From JAOSJL01 sp963704035 (GTDB lineage Bacteria > Actinomycetota > Acidimicrobiia > IMCC26256 > JAOSJL01), in the NCBI GenBank assembly GCA_963704035.1, contig CAVPGR010000004.1:1426001-1490000 (forward strand): a stretch of 64,000 bases of DNA, given 5' to 3'. Under the pieces are notes generated by a model. That model made no database searches, had not been told where the DNA came from, and was given only the letters and a program-made list of their open reading frames with translations. How positions within the stretch are numbered: position 1 is the stretch's first letter; each line of letters begins with the position of its first letter. Shown in pieces: positions 16,431 to 25,129 of this stretch. The translations under genes and the position numbers were made by a program.

Positions 16431-17585
16431 AGGCGCTGGAGCTCGGGAATGACATCGGCGTCGCGCGCGTTCGCTGCTTCCTCGAGGTCGCCTGGGGCCA
16501 TACGCGTGAACACGATGCCGGTTGACGGGTAGGCCACGCTGACCTGCCCACCGAGCCCCTCGGCGAAGAACACGTCCTCGGGAACACCCTCGATCGGGAT
16601 GCCGTCACCCTCCGGCTTGCCGGCGAGCGTGCTCGGCTCGACCCAGTGCCCGGGACGGTTCAGCCAGAAGAGGAATCCGTACGCCGAGTTGAGCTCTGTT
16701 GGTGTGATCGATTCTTCGACGTAGTCGGCCGACACGACCTGCTCACCGTCGGCCCATTCGCCGTCGCGTAGCCAGAGGTATCCGAAGCGCGCCAGGTCGC
16801 GACATGAGGCTTGAACGTTGAAGAACATGTTGGCGTTACCCGCGGTGTCGTGTCCGTAGGTAGCTTCCATGCCCGTGGGCTGGAACAGGTACTTGTCGGC
16901 GTAGTCGCCCGGATCCATTCCGGTGGCCTCCTCGAGCACCGCGTCGAGGGTCTGGATGGCGGCGTTGTTGTACTCCCACTCGGTGCCGGGCTCGAACTGC
17001 TGGCCCAGGTCGATGGAGAACTGGGTCTTGTCGGGCGCCTGGATTCCCATCTTCAGATAGTCCGTGATGAAGTCCCACTCACGTCCAGAGTCGTTGCTGA
17101 GGAGGTTACGGATCGTGACGTCTTCGCTGTCGGTGCCCTGCCACTCGGTGATGTAGTCCGACGCAGGATCGTCGATGTCGAGTTCCCCACGGTCCGAAGC
17201 GATACCCACGAGCGCGGAGGTGACCGACTTCGTCGCGGAGAAGAGCTCGCCCGGCGTGGTCGCGTCTGTGCCGTTCCAGTACCACTCGCCGACGAGTTCG
17301 CCGTCGCGTGTCACCACGAGGCAGTTCGATCCGCCAGCCTGCGCCAGGTCGGCCATTTCCTCGAGCACAGCCGGATCCACGCCCGCTGTCCTCCGGCGTG
17401 ATCTCGTTCCAGTCGGGATCGGGATAGACCACGGTGGTCTCCACCGACTTCTCGGACGGCGCGTCTCCGGACGACGTGTTGTCGGACGATGCCGCGTCGC
17501 CGCCTCCACCGCTGCACGCGGCCGCGAGCGTCGCCATGCCGACGAGCATGGTCACGCCGTGACGCGACCACTTGGTCATTCGCAT
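16400..17585 (-). CDS. serine hydrolase lipoprotein, copy 3 (frameshifted)
   Basis: Starts at ATG 17585 (MRMTKWSRHGVTMLVGM, lipobox LAAAC) and ends at TAG 16400, about 395 residues. One extra base near 17391 splits the linker: VVYPDPDWNEITPED in one frame, AGVDPAVLEEMADLAQAGG in the next. The catalytic set SATK, WEYNNAAIQ and GLGGQVSVAYPS is intact. Copies 2 and 3 are recent duplicates; copy 1 is older. The first ATG sits inside a CATAAT sequence, so the second ATG at 17579 may be the real start of a leaderless message. Confidence 0.85.
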
Positions 17586-17662
17586 TATGGCCCCCGTCGC
17601 ACCGCTTGTCCGCTTCTGCGCCCGGCGAGACACTACCCCTCGTCGGCTACCGGTGTGCCGCG
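17583..17662. repeat. 80-bp duplicated upstream segment, copy B (with 16351-16430)
   Basis: Lies upstream of serine hydrolase 3 where no hydrolase gene precedes it, yet it keeps the sequence that encodes the last codons and stop (ending DEG-stop) of a serine hydrolase in copy A. It looks like the leftover 3' end of a lost fourth copy, or the scar of the duplication. Confidence 0.7.
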
Positions 17663-17665
17663 CGA

Positions 17666-17695
17666 GTGGGGCGTGGCCCTGTGGCCACGCCCCAC
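17666..17695 (-). terminator. strong hairpin after the small secreted protein gene
   Basis: GTGGGGCGTGGCC (17666-17678) and GGCCACGCCCCAC (17683-17695) are perfectly complementary: a 13-bp stem with a 4-base loop, 42 bases past the stop at 17738. No U-tract is visible. It is the strongest simple hairpin noticed in the window and separates this gene from the serine hydrolase cluster. Confidence 0.6.
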
Positions 17696-17737
17696 TGCAT
17701 GCCGGGGAGGGCATCCGTGATGACCGAGGGGGAGCGG

Positions 17738-18295
17738 TCAGCTCGTGGACGTCTCCTCCGGCGCACCGTCGGGTGACGGGGCACCCTCCGGACGCTCGGG
17801 CCGTTCGTCACCGGGTCGGTTGACGATTTCCTCGGCCTTCGTCTCGGCGTCGGCACGCTTCTCGTCCGCCTCCTCGGCGGTGAGGCGTCCCGACTCCACG
17901 CCTTCATCCAGGCGCGTGTTGATGTCGGCGACGATCGCGTCGACCACCGTTGCCGTGTCGACGCCGTTCAACTGCCCGACCTCGGCCATCGAGGCGCCCG
18001 CTTCGAGCTGCTCGCGCAGCGCCTCGGGCTCGATGCCGATCACGTCTGCGACCGTCTCGAGGTGGTGGCCGCCACAGTGACCCCGCGGGCCCTCTTCGCC
18101 CTCGGGAGGTGTGCCGGGTGTCCCCTCGTCAGGGGCCGGAGCCTCCTGGGTCGGGGTCTCGTCGGTGGGTGTCGTGTCGTCGGTTTCCTGTGCGGCGACG
18201 GCCGGGATGGCCAGCGCCAGCGCGCCGACGGCGGCGAGTGTGCCACCGGCAATCTTGAACCGCAGCTTCCGCGTGCGGTCGGGGCGCTTCGTCAC
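17738..18295 (-). CDS. small secreted protein, DUF2680-like
   Basis: 185 residues with a Sec signal peptide (KLRFKIAGGTLAAVGALALAIPAVAAQ, cleavage after AVAA), a Thr/Pro/Glu-rich linker, a possible metal-binding HCGGHH, then a helical module ETVADVIGIEPEALREQLEAGASMAEVG followed by VVDAIVADINTRLDEGVESGRLTAEEADEKR. The helical module resembles DUF2680-type repeats found in secreted actinobacterial and Firmicutes proteins of unknown role. The tail is acidic and Pro-rich. It lies divergently from a two-component system, with 197 bases between, so it may be that system's target or input. Confidence 0.7.
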   Translation of the reverse strand: MTKRPDRTRKLRFKIAGGTLAAVGALALAIPAVAAQETDDTTPTDETPTQEAPAPDEGTPGTPPEGEEGPRGHCGGHHLETVADVIGIEPEALREQLEAGASMAEVGQLNGVDTATVVDAIVADINTRLDEGVESGRLTAEEADEKRADAETKAEEIVNRPGDERPERPEGAPSPDGAPEETSTS

Positions 18296-18430
18296 TCATG
18301 TCTGCTCCTTGTCGGTTGACGGCGCCGGAGTTTCCGGTCACCTCGGGTGTTGCGTGTCGCAAGGTACGGAGCAGCACGTGACGCGGAGATAACGATCCGT
18401 CGACTTCAGGAGACTCTTATCGTTTTCCCG

Positions 18431-18448
18431 TTTCCTCGTCTCGGGTTC
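18431..18448. repeat. fragment of the dispersed CCTCGTCTCGGG repeat
   Basis: These 18 bases are the exact reverse complement of 25300-25317, the end of the 57-bp repeat array. They lie 45 bases ahead of the response-regulator gene. Confidence 0.6.
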
Positions 18449-18480
18449 GCGCGTTCATCCGACGTTCACAGTGGCGTCGG

Positions 18481-18492
18481 TAGCCTGAGCGC
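18481..18492 (+). promoter_or_regulatory. -10 box TAGCCT, leaderless promoter of the response regulator
   Basis: TAGCCT at 18481-18486 with 6 bases to ATG 18493. No ribosome site is seen before the ATG, consistent with a leaderless message. Confidence 0.5.
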
Positions 18493-19146
18493 ATGCGCGT
18501 GCTGGTGGTGGAAGACGAGGAACGTCTCGCCGCGACGCTTCGCAAGGGGCTGCGGCGTCACGGCCTCGCCGTCGATGTCGCCAACGACGGTGATGCCGGC
18601 CTGCACAAGGCGCTCGCCAACACCTACGACGTGGTGGTTCTGGACCGCGATCTCCCCGGAGTCCACGGAGACGACGTGTGCCGCGCGCTCCAAGAGTCGG
18701 AGTCGAACAGCCGGATACTGATGCTCACGGCCGCTGGCGAGCTCGACGACCGGGTCGACGGGCTCGAGCTCGGAGCCGACGACTACCTCCCGAAGCCTTT
18801 CGAGTTCGCGGAGCTCGTGGCGAGGATCCGTGCCCTCGCCCGTCGCGCGACACCGGCCACGCCGGCGGTGCTCGAACGTCGCGGCATCAGCCTGGATCCC
18901 GCGAAGCACGAAGCGACCCGGGATCAGCGTGACCTCGGGCTGACTCAGAGGGAGTTCGCGGTCCTCGAGATCCTGCTCGGTGCGGACGGAGGAGTCGTCA
19001 GCAGCGAGGAACTCCTCGAGCGCGCGTGGGACGAGCACGTCGACCCGTTCTCGAACGTCGTGCGCGTGATCGTCGCCCGCCTGCGTCGCAAGCTCGGCGA
19101 CCCGCCCGTGATCGAGACCGTGGTGGGCTCGGGTTACAAGCTGTGA
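18493..19146 (+). CDS. OmpR-family response regulator
   Basis: 217 residues. The receiver domain (1-120) has the acidic pocket VVEDEE, phosphoacceptor Asp51 in VVVLDRDLPG, the switch Thr in LMLTAAGE and Lys in DDYLPKPFEF. The C-terminal winged helix (about 130-217) ends GDPPVIETVVGSGYKL, the usual OmpR/PhoB wing. It binds DNA as a phosphorylated dimer. The kinase gene starts inside its stop codon (GTGA, 4-base overlap), so the two are a translationally coupled pair. Likely targets include the divergent secreted-protein gene. Confidence 0.95.
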   Translation: MRVLVVEDEERLAATLRKGLRRHGLAVDVANDGDAGLHKALANTYDVVVLDRDLPGVHGDDVCRALQESESNSRILMLTAAGELDDRVDGLELGADDYLPKPFEFAELVARIRALARRATPATPAVLERRGISLDPAKHEATRDQRDLGLTQREFAVLEILLGADGGVVSSEELLERAWDEHVDPFSNVVRVIVARLRRKLGDPPVIETVVGSGYKL

Positions 19147-20300
19147 CACCCCCGCACCGGTCGGTCCGCACCCGGCTCACGCTCATCTACGGCGGTCTCT
19201 TCCTCCTCAGCGGGGCGGTGCTGTTGGCCATCAACCTGGGGATCCTCGGGTTGCGATTGCCCGAAACCGCTCCTCCTCCCCGGCAAGCCCAATCGCAGAG
19301 CAGCGGGAATCAGGGAGGAAGCCAGGCCGAAGATGACCAGCAGCGGCGCGAGGAGCGCAACCAGATCCAGCGCGAGATCCGCGACGACACACTCCGCAAC
19401 GCCGTGCTGGTCTCGGGTCTGGCGCTCATCGGCATGGCCGGCGTGTCGTTCGCTCTGGGGTGGTGGATCGCCGGGAGGGTTCTGCGACCGATCCACGACA
19501 TCACCGACGCCGCCCGACGCGCCTCGGAGGAGAACCTCGACGAACGAATCGCATTGGAAGGACCCCGCGACGAACTGAAGGAACTCGCCGACACGTTCGA
19601 CTCCATGCTGGCGCGGCTCGACGCCGCCTTCCGCGGTCAGAAGGAGTTCGTGGCCAACGCGTCACATGAACTGAGAACGCCGCTCGCTCTGATGCGTACC
19701 GAAGTCGATGTCGTTCTCGAGGATCCGAACGCGCGGCCTGAGGACTACCGCGATGCGCTCGGCGCTGTCCGCGACGGCGTGGAGCGCGCACAAGGGCTCA
19801 CTGACCGACTCCTGGTCCTGGCTCGTGCCGACGGGCCCATCGGGATGGAACGTGTCGACCTTGCTGATGTGGCCTCTTCCGCGCTCGACGACGCCGTCAC
19901 GTTCTCCCCACACGGATCCCTCGACGTTCAGCGCTCGCTCGAGCACGCCGAGGTCAGTGGAGACCCTGCGCTGCTCGGCCGCCTGGTCGGAAATCTCGTC
20001 GAGAACGCCGTGCGCTACAACGAGCCGAGCGGCTGGGTCCGGGTCGCCACCTTTGTGAAGGAAGAACACGCCGTGTTGCAGGTCGCGAACCCCGGTGAGC
20101 GCGTGCCGCCGGAGCGGGTCGCCGGGTTGTTCGAGCGCTTCGAGCGCGGCGAGCGGTCCCGCGATCGAAAGACGGGCGGCTTCGGCCTGGGTCTTGCGAT
20201 CGTCGGCGCGGTGACGACCGCCCACCGCGGCACCGTCCGCGCGGAAGCACTCGAGGCCGGAGGGCTCCGGATCACCGTCACACTTCCCGCTGCCCGCTAG
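19143..20300 (+). CDS. sensor histidine kinase (HAMP, HisKA, HATPase)
   Basis: 385 residues from GTG 19143. Two membrane helices (LTLIYGGLFLLSGAVLLAIN and NAVLVSGLALIGMAGVSFALGWW) flank a short extracytoplasmic loop of about 60 residues rich in Pro, Gln, Arg and Glu with no recognisable sensor fold. HAMP follows (RVLRPIHDITDAARRASEENL), then the H-box FVANASHELRTPLALMRTEV, N-box LVGNLVENAVRYNE, and F and G2 boxes LFERFERGE and GFGLGLAIV. The charged loop suggests sensing of an ionic, metal or membrane stimulus; this is inference. Confidence 0.94.
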   Translation: MTPPHRSVRTRLTLIYGGLFLLSGAVLLAINLGILGLRLPETAPPPRQAQSQSSGNQGGSQAEDDQQRREERNQIQREIRDDTLRNAVLVSGLALIGMAGVSFALGWWIAGRVLRPIHDITDAARRASEENLDERIALEGPRDELKELADTFDSMLARLDAAFRGQKEFVANASHELRTPLALMRTEVDVVLEDPNARPEDYRDALGAVRDGVERAQGLTDRLLVLARADGPIGMERVDLADVASSALDDAVTFSPHGSLDVQRSLEHAEVSGDPALLGRLVGNLVENAVRYNEPSGWVRVATFVKEEHAVLQVANPGERVPPERVAGLFERFERGERSRDRKTGGFGLGLAIVGAVTTAHRGTVRAEALEAGGLRITVTLPAAR

Positions 20301-20404
20301 ACCGCCGGCTGCTCGCGGTATTTGGACAGCCCGTCGTTCACGCCAGCGTCACACACCGGTCGTCAGGGTCGGACCCCACATCCGTTCTCCCAGTGAGGTG
20401 TGCC

Positions 20405-22600
20405 GTGCCCGACCACAGCTTCGTTCGAGAAGGCCATGTCCGAGAATCCCCCCGTGGCTCCTCGCCCACGCGACGCCTGGTGGTGGCGCTCGTCGCGGCC
20501 GTGGTACTCGGCGGGGCTGCCATCGTGGTTCTCCCCACCGAGGCCGACGACACCGGGGGTTCGGTCGAGTCCGAGCTGATCTTCGAGACGAGAAGCCTCG
20601 ACGGCTCCGGCAACAATGCTGACCGATTGGACGAAGGTGCAGCGGACGAGGTGTATCCGCGCGTCGCCGACGCCGACTACGCCGACGGACTCGCGACGCT
20701 CGTCGACGGGCCAGAGGCCCGCTATGTGAGCAACCGCGTCTTCAACGACGTGGCACAGAACACGTTCTCCGAGAACGATGTGACGCAGTGGGCCTGGACC
20801 TGGGGCCAGTTCCTCGACCACACCATCGGTCTCGTGCAGGACGGCGACGAGGAAGAGCCGATCGCGTTCGATCCCGACGATCCACTCGAGGAGTTCACGA
20901 ACGATCTCGGGACGATCGGGTTCACGAGGTCGGGGGTGGCCGACGGCTCCGGCACCGAATCTGCGCGCGAGCAGGTCAACACGGTGAGCTCGTACATCGA
21001 CGCCTGGTCGGTGTACGGCGGCGACGAGGATCGCCTCGAGTGGCTCCGGGAGGGACCCGTGGACGGGGATCTGTCGAACAACGGCGCACGGCTCCTGCTC
21101 ACTGACGACGGGCAGTTGCCCACTGCCGACGTGCGCGGCGATGCCGCGACGGCTCCTGAAATGCAACTGCCCGGTCGGCTCATGGCGACACCCGAGCAGG
21201 CGGTCGTGGCGGGTGACGTGCGCGCCAACGAGAACATGGCACTCACGGCCGTTCACACGTTGTTCGCCCGAGAGCACAACCGCATAGTCGACTCGCTGCC
21301 GGACGATCTGAGTGAGCAGCAGAAGTTCGACATCGCGCGGCGTGTCGTCGGTGCGATCGAGCAGTACATCACCTACAACGAGTTCCTTCCAGCGCTCGGT
21401 GTGGACGTCGGCGACTACGACGGGTACGACTCCCACGTCGACGCGTCGATAACCAACGAGTTCGCTACGGTCGGCTACCGCGCGCACTCGATGATCCATG
21501 GGGAATTCGAGCTCGACGGTGGTCAGCTCGACGAGTCGGAGCTCGCTGCCCTGGAGGCGCAGGGCGTGGAGGTAGTCGACGCTGAACTCGCCGTACCTCT
21601 CAACGTGGCCTTCGGGAACCCGTCGTTGGTAGGGGATCTCGGCCTCGGCGAGTTGCTCGTGGGTCTCGGGGACGAGCCGCAGTACAACAACGACGAGCAG
21701 ATCGACAACCAGCTCCGGAGCGTTCTGTTCCAGGTGCCCGGTCCTGACGTCGAGAACCCCGAGGACTGCCTCGACGGCAGTGGCCTCTCGGGCTGCTTCT
21801 CGGGAGTGAACGATCTCGGCGCCCTCGATGTGCAGCGTGCGCGCGATCACGGAATGCCCGGCTACAACGACCTGCGTGTCGCCTACGGCCTCGAACCGGC
21901 GACGTCGTTCACCGACGTCACCGGCGAGGACACAGATGTGTTCCCCGACGACCCGGCGATCGACCAGGAGAACCCGATCGACGATCCCGACATCCTCGAC
22001 GTCGTGGCTCTGGAGGACAGCGACGGCAACGCCCTCGACCCCGACGGCGACGGTGCCGAGGTCGGGGCGGTGCGGGCCGATCAGCGCTCAACCGTGGCAG
22101 CGCGTCTCAGCGCGCTGTACGGAGACGTGGACTCGCTCGACGCGTTCGTCGGAATGGTCGCGGAACCTCACGTCGAAGGAACCGAATTCGGTGAACTCCA
22201 GCTGGCCATGTGGGAAAGGCAGTTCGCGGCTCTTCGCGATGGAGACCGCTTCTTCTACGAGAACGACCCCGTACTCGAGGAGATCGCACAGCGCTACGGC
22301 GTCGACTACCAGGTGTCACTCTCGGAGTTGATCGTCGCGGACACCGATATCAGTGGCGACGAGATCCGGGCGGACCTGTTCGTGGCCGCCGATGAGGAGC
22401 TGCCCGCTGATGAGGAGCTGCCCGCTGATGAGGAGCTGCCCGCTGATGAGGAGCTGCCCGCCGACGAGCGAAACGAGGGAGGCCACGGTCCGCGCCGCCG
22501 CGGCGAGGTGCGGGGTCCCGACGATGTCAGTCGGCGTGCGCGGCCCGGAGGCGTGCGCGGGCGCGGAGCTCCCGCGTTGTCGGCACCGTCTCGTTCATGA
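20405..22600 (+). CDS. secreted animal-type haem peroxidase
   Basis: 731 residues from GTG 20405 (GAGG about 8 bases upstream). A membrane-spanning export signal (RRLVVALVAAVVLGGAAIVVL) is followed by the An_peroxidase fold: WAWTWGQFLDHTIGL holds the distal His, AVHTLFAREHNRIVDSLP is the family signature, and ATVGYRAHSMIHGEF holds the proximal His region. These bacterial peroxidasin-like enzymes oxidise halides or organic substrates with peroxide outside the cell. The C-terminus has four perfect DEELPA repeats (22391-22462) and then an Arg/Gly-rich tail whose last 74 bases run antisense into the neighbouring hydrolase gene. Confidence 0.9.
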   Translation: MPDHSFVREGHVRESPRGSSPTRRLVVALVAAVVLGGAAIVVLPTEADDTGGSVESELIFETRSLDGSGNNADRLDEGAADEVYPRVADADYADGLATLVDGPEARYVSNRVFNDVAQNTFSENDVTQWAWTWGQFLDHTIGLVQDGDEEEPIAFDPDDPLEEFTNDLGTIGFTRSGVADGSGTESAREQVNTVSSYIDAWSVYGGDEDRLEWLREGPVDGDLSNNGARLLLTDDGQLPTADVRGDAATAPEMQLPGRLMATPEQAVVAGDVRANENMALTAVHTLFAREHNRIVDSLPDDLSEQQKFDIARRVVGAIEQYITYNEFLPALGVDVGDYDGYDSHVDASITNEFATVGYRAHSMIHGEFELDGGQLDESELAALEAQGVEVVDAELAVPLNVAFGNPSLVGDLGLGELLVGLGDEPQYNNDEQIDNQLRSVLFQVPGPDVENPEDCLDGSGLSGCFSGVNDLGALDVQRARDHGMPGYNDLRVAYGLEPATSFTDVTGEDTDVFPDDPAIDQENPIDDPDILDVVALEDSDGNALDPDGDGAEVGAVRADQRSTVAARLSALYGDVDSLDAFVGMVAEPHVEGTEFGELQLAMWERQFAALRDGDRFFYENDPVLEEIAQRYGVDYQVSLSELIVADTDISGDEIRADLFVAADEELPADEELPADEELPADEELPADERNEGGHGPRRRGEVRGPDDVSRRARPGGVRGRGAPALSAPSRS
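22391..22462 (+). repeat. 18-bp tandem repeat, four perfect copies
   Basis: Four identical units of gatgaggagctgcccgct encode DEELPA x4 near the C-terminus of the haem peroxidase; a degenerate fifth (DE) follows. Identity at the DNA level points to recent slippage expansion. Confidence 0.9.
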
Positions 22601-23417
22601 ACGAGGTCAGCACCTCCACGAAGTGCTCGGGTTCCTCGGTGTGCGGGAAGTGGTTGCAGCCCTCGAAGATCTCCAGGCGACTCCCCGGGAGGGCGTCGTG
22701 CGCGACGTGGGCGTGGGCGACGGGGATGATCGTGTCGTTCTCGCCCCACACGATGAGGGCCGGCATGCCGTGGGCGAGGTGCAGCTTGTCGAGGGCGGAC
22801 ACCGACTGACCGTGCAGGTCGATCACCGCGCGCAGTGTGCGGACGAAAGCCCTTCGGGTCGGTGCATCGGTGAGGCCCGCGTAGGAGCGCCACACTTCCT
22901 CAGCGAACGGCGCGCGCATGCCGAGCCCGTGGAGGAGTTCCGTCACGTGGTCGCCGGCGGTGCGCACGAAACTCGGGAAGATGAGAGGCAGGACGTACTC
23001 GGAGCCCGGAAGAGCCAGCAGGCGGAGCAGCGGGCTCACCTCCTCACCGAGGCCTCCACTGCCCACGAGAACGAGACGGTCGGTGTGCTCGGGATACTGG
23101 TAGGAGAACTGCATCGCGATCCCGCCGCCGAGAGACTGGCCGACAAGCGTCGTGGAACTGAGGTTGAGCGCGTCGAGCAGGTCTCTCAAGATGCTGGCGA
23201 ACGCGCCGAGCGAGTAGTCGCCTTCCGGCTTGTCGGACGCACCGTGGCCCGGGAGGTCCGGGGCGAGGACAGTGAAGTCTTCGGCGAGGGCGGGAATGAT
23301 CGGCTCCCAGGTGGCCTCGCTGCCGGCCATACCGTGAATCAGCAGGATCGACGGTCCCTTGCCTGCCATCCGGTAGCTCACCCTGTGACCGTGCAGATCG
23401 ACCGTGCGGTGCTGCAT
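22527..23417 (-). CDS. alpha/beta hydrolase
   Basis: 296 residues. ILLIHGMAGSEATWEPIIPAL is the oxyanion loop, LVGQSLGGGIAMQF holds the nucleophile elbow (Gly-Gln-Ser-Leu-Gly), ALIVWGENDTIIPV the acid Asp and FEGCNHFPHTEEPEHFVE the catalytic His. It is an esterase, haloperoxidase-like or C-C hydrolase of unknown substrate. The start ATG 23417 has a GAGGGGG ribosome site and a -10 TAGTGT at 23446-23451. The last 74 bases overlap the haem peroxidase gene on the other strand; both proteins end in Arg-rich tails there. Confidence 0.9.
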   Translation of the reverse strand: MQHRTVDLHGHRVSYRMAGKGPSILLIHGMAGSEATWEPIIPALAEDFTVLAPDLPGHGASDKPEGDYSLGAFASILRDLLDALNLSSTTLVGQSLGGGIAMQFSYQYPEHTDRLVLVGSGGLGEEVSPLLRLLALPGSEYVLPLIFPSFVRTAGDHVTELLHGLGMRAPFAEEVWRSYAGLTDAPTRRAFVRTLRAVIDLHGQSVSALDKLHLAHGMPALIVWGENDTIIPVAHAHVAHDALPGSRLEIFEGCNHFPHTEEPEHFVEVLTSFMNETVPTTRELRARARLRAAHAD

Positions 23418-23445
23418 GCGTACCCCCTCGGGGATCCCGACATCG

Positions 23446-23451
23446 ACACTA
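23446..23451 (-). promoter_or_regulatory. -10 box TAGTGT for the alpha/beta hydrolase
   Basis: TAGTGT on the minus strand, about 28 bases ahead of ATG 23417 with the ribosome site GAGGGGG between. It fits the TANNNT pattern of this window. Confidence 0.35.
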
Positions 23452-23517
23452 GCCTGGGGCCCGCGGCTGTGATCGAATGGGCGCGCGGTGGGGCGTGTGG
23501 GACATCGTCAGCGGCCC

Positions 23518-24267
23518 CTACGAGCCGACTGTCGACGCGATTCTCCCCGTGTCTCCCTGATCGACGGTTCTTGTCAGAAGGCGCATGGTCGCGGCCACCT
23601 TCTCTGTTGGGCCCCGGATCTCCAGGAGTCCCTTCGCCTCTGCGTCGTCGAGGTCGATGTCGCCACGGCGGATCCAGAGGAGTGCAGCCAGCGACGAGCG
23701 CACGAGGACGTCGGAGCGAGCCTCGTCCTCGCCGTCGTCCTGCGCGGAGGTGACTTCCATGCGATCCCTGGGTGGAACGCGCTTTCCCGGCGGCGACTCG
23801 GATGACACCGACAGCACGAACGAGCCCTCGTCCATGACGAACGTGATGGTGAGTTCCTCGCCGGTGAGCTCCTCGGTGCGTACGAGCGCCCTCAGCGCGA
23901 GCGGGATGTGCCCAGGGTTCAGCGGTTCGTCCTCGGTGGGGACGTCGAGATAGGGGAGCCCGAATCGTGCGATCTCCGCCAGGACGGACTCGAGTTCGTG
24001 TCCTCGCGCGGTGAGCTCGTACACCGTGCGGGCGGCGGGCGGAGGCAGTACCGCGCGACCGACGATTTCGGCTGCTTCGAGCTCGCGCAGACGCTGGGCG
24101 AGGAGATTCGACCCCATGCCGGGGAGGGTGGCCTTCAGATCCGTGTAGCGCTTCGCTCCCGTGAGCAGCTCGCGCACGATGAGAAGTGTCCAGCGGTCGC
24201 CCACGACGTCCAAGGTTCGGGCGACCGGACAGAACTGGGCGTACGAGCGTTTCACCACGGTACCCAT
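23518..24267 (-). CDS. HxlR-family transcriptional regulator with C-terminal SCP2-like extension
   Basis: 249 residues from ATG 24267. The winged helix (about 10-100) has the HxlR signature CPVARTLDVVGDRWTLLIVRELLTG, RYTDLKATLPGMGSNLLAQRLRELEAAEIV and a wing rich in Pro. Cys13 is the conserved N-terminal Cys that senses electrophiles or oxidants in relatives such as YodB and HypR. The C-terminal 110 residues (AALLWIRRGDIDLDDAEAKGLLEI) look like an SCP2-type ligand pocket, a less common addition. It is divergent from a glyoxalase-like gene across an AT-rich 78-base gap and probably regulates it. Confidence 0.88.
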   Translation of the reverse strand: MGTVVKRSYAQFCPVARTLDVVGDRWTLLIVRELLTGAKRYTDLKATLPGMGSNLLAQRLRELEAAEIVGRAVLPPPAARTVYELTARGHELESVLAEIARFGLPYLDVPTEDEPLNPGHIPLALRALVRTEELTGEELTITFVMDEGSFVLSVSSESPPGKRVPPRDRMEVTSAQDDGEDEARSDVLVRSSLAALLWIRRGDIDLDDAEAKGLLEIRGPTEKVAATMRLLTRTVDQGDTGRIASTVGS

Positions 24268-24345
24268 TGTATACGTTTTCAGTATTGACAGCTTTAAGAA
24301 TCGATAGTAGGTATCTTCCCCCGGCGACCCGAAGGAAGAGGAGCC
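24268..24345. promoter_or_regulatory. AT-rich divergent promoter region between hxlR-type and VOC genes
   Basis: Markedly AT-rich compared with its surroundings. On the plus strand TTGACA (24285-24290), 17 bases, then TAGGTA (24308-24313) precede the VOC gene. On the minus strand TACAAT lies immediately before and overlaps the regulator's ATG, so a leaderless start at a GTG a few codons in is possible. An HxlR operator is expected here. Confidence 0.5.
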
Positions 24346-25129
24346 ATGCCCGAACGAAACGCTTACGCACCCGGAACCCCGTCGTACGTCGACCTCTCCA
24401 CCACCGACCCCGACGCAGCGCGTTCGTTCTACGGCGCGCTCTTCGGGTGGGACTTCGAGATCGACCCGAGCCCCGAGGCCGGCGGGTACGCCGCCGCTCA
24501 GAAGAACGGCAAGCACGTCGCCGGCGTCTTCCAGCAGCAGAAGGAACACGCCGACATGGGCATGCCGCCCGCGTGGAACACGTACGTGACGGTCGAGAAC
24601 GTGGACGCGATGCCCGACAAGGTGACGGCGGCCGGAGGTCAGGTGCTGGCGCCGCCGTTCGACGTGATGGGCGCAGGGCGCATGTCGGTGATCATGGATC
24701 CGACCGGCGCCGCGATCGCCCTCTGGCAGAAGAAGGAGGCGATCGGTTGCGAGCTCGTGAACGAGCACGGCACCTTCACCTGGGCCGAGCTGATGACGCC
24801 CGACGTCGACAAGGCCGTCGAGCTTCTACGGCGACGTGTTCGGTTGGAATACGAGGCGAGATGGACATGGGTGAGTTCACGTACACGGTGCTTCAGAACA
24901 ACGGCGAGGACATCGCCGGTGCGATGCCGCCACCGATGGACGGCATGCCGACGTTCTGGACGGTCTACTTCGCGGTCGACGACTGCGACGGCACGGTCGA
25001 GACGGCCAAGTCGAACGGAGCGACCGGCTCGCCGAGCCGATGGACACGCCTCCCGGGCGCATGGCCCCGCTCATGGATCCGCAGGGAGCGGCGTTCCAGG
25101 TCATCAAGCTGGCGCACCCGGCGTCGTAG
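24346..25129 (+). CDS. two-domain VOC (glyoxalase/bleomycin-resistance fold) protein, frameshifted
   Basis: From ATG 24346 (site GGAAGAGGAG) to TAG 25127-25129, about 260 residues in a tandem of two VOC domains. Domain 1 (PSYVDLSTTDPDAARSFYGALFGWDFEI ... MDPTGAAIALWQ) is intact. Domain 2 continues through at least three frame changes between about 24822 and 25060: FYGDVFGW, then MDMGEFTYTVLQNNGEDIAG, then MDTPPGRMAPLMDPQGAAFQVI. These proteins bind a metal and act on small electrophilic or aromatic ligands. Close spacing of indels suggests poor local consensus, though early decay of domain 2 is possible. Confidence 0.8.
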
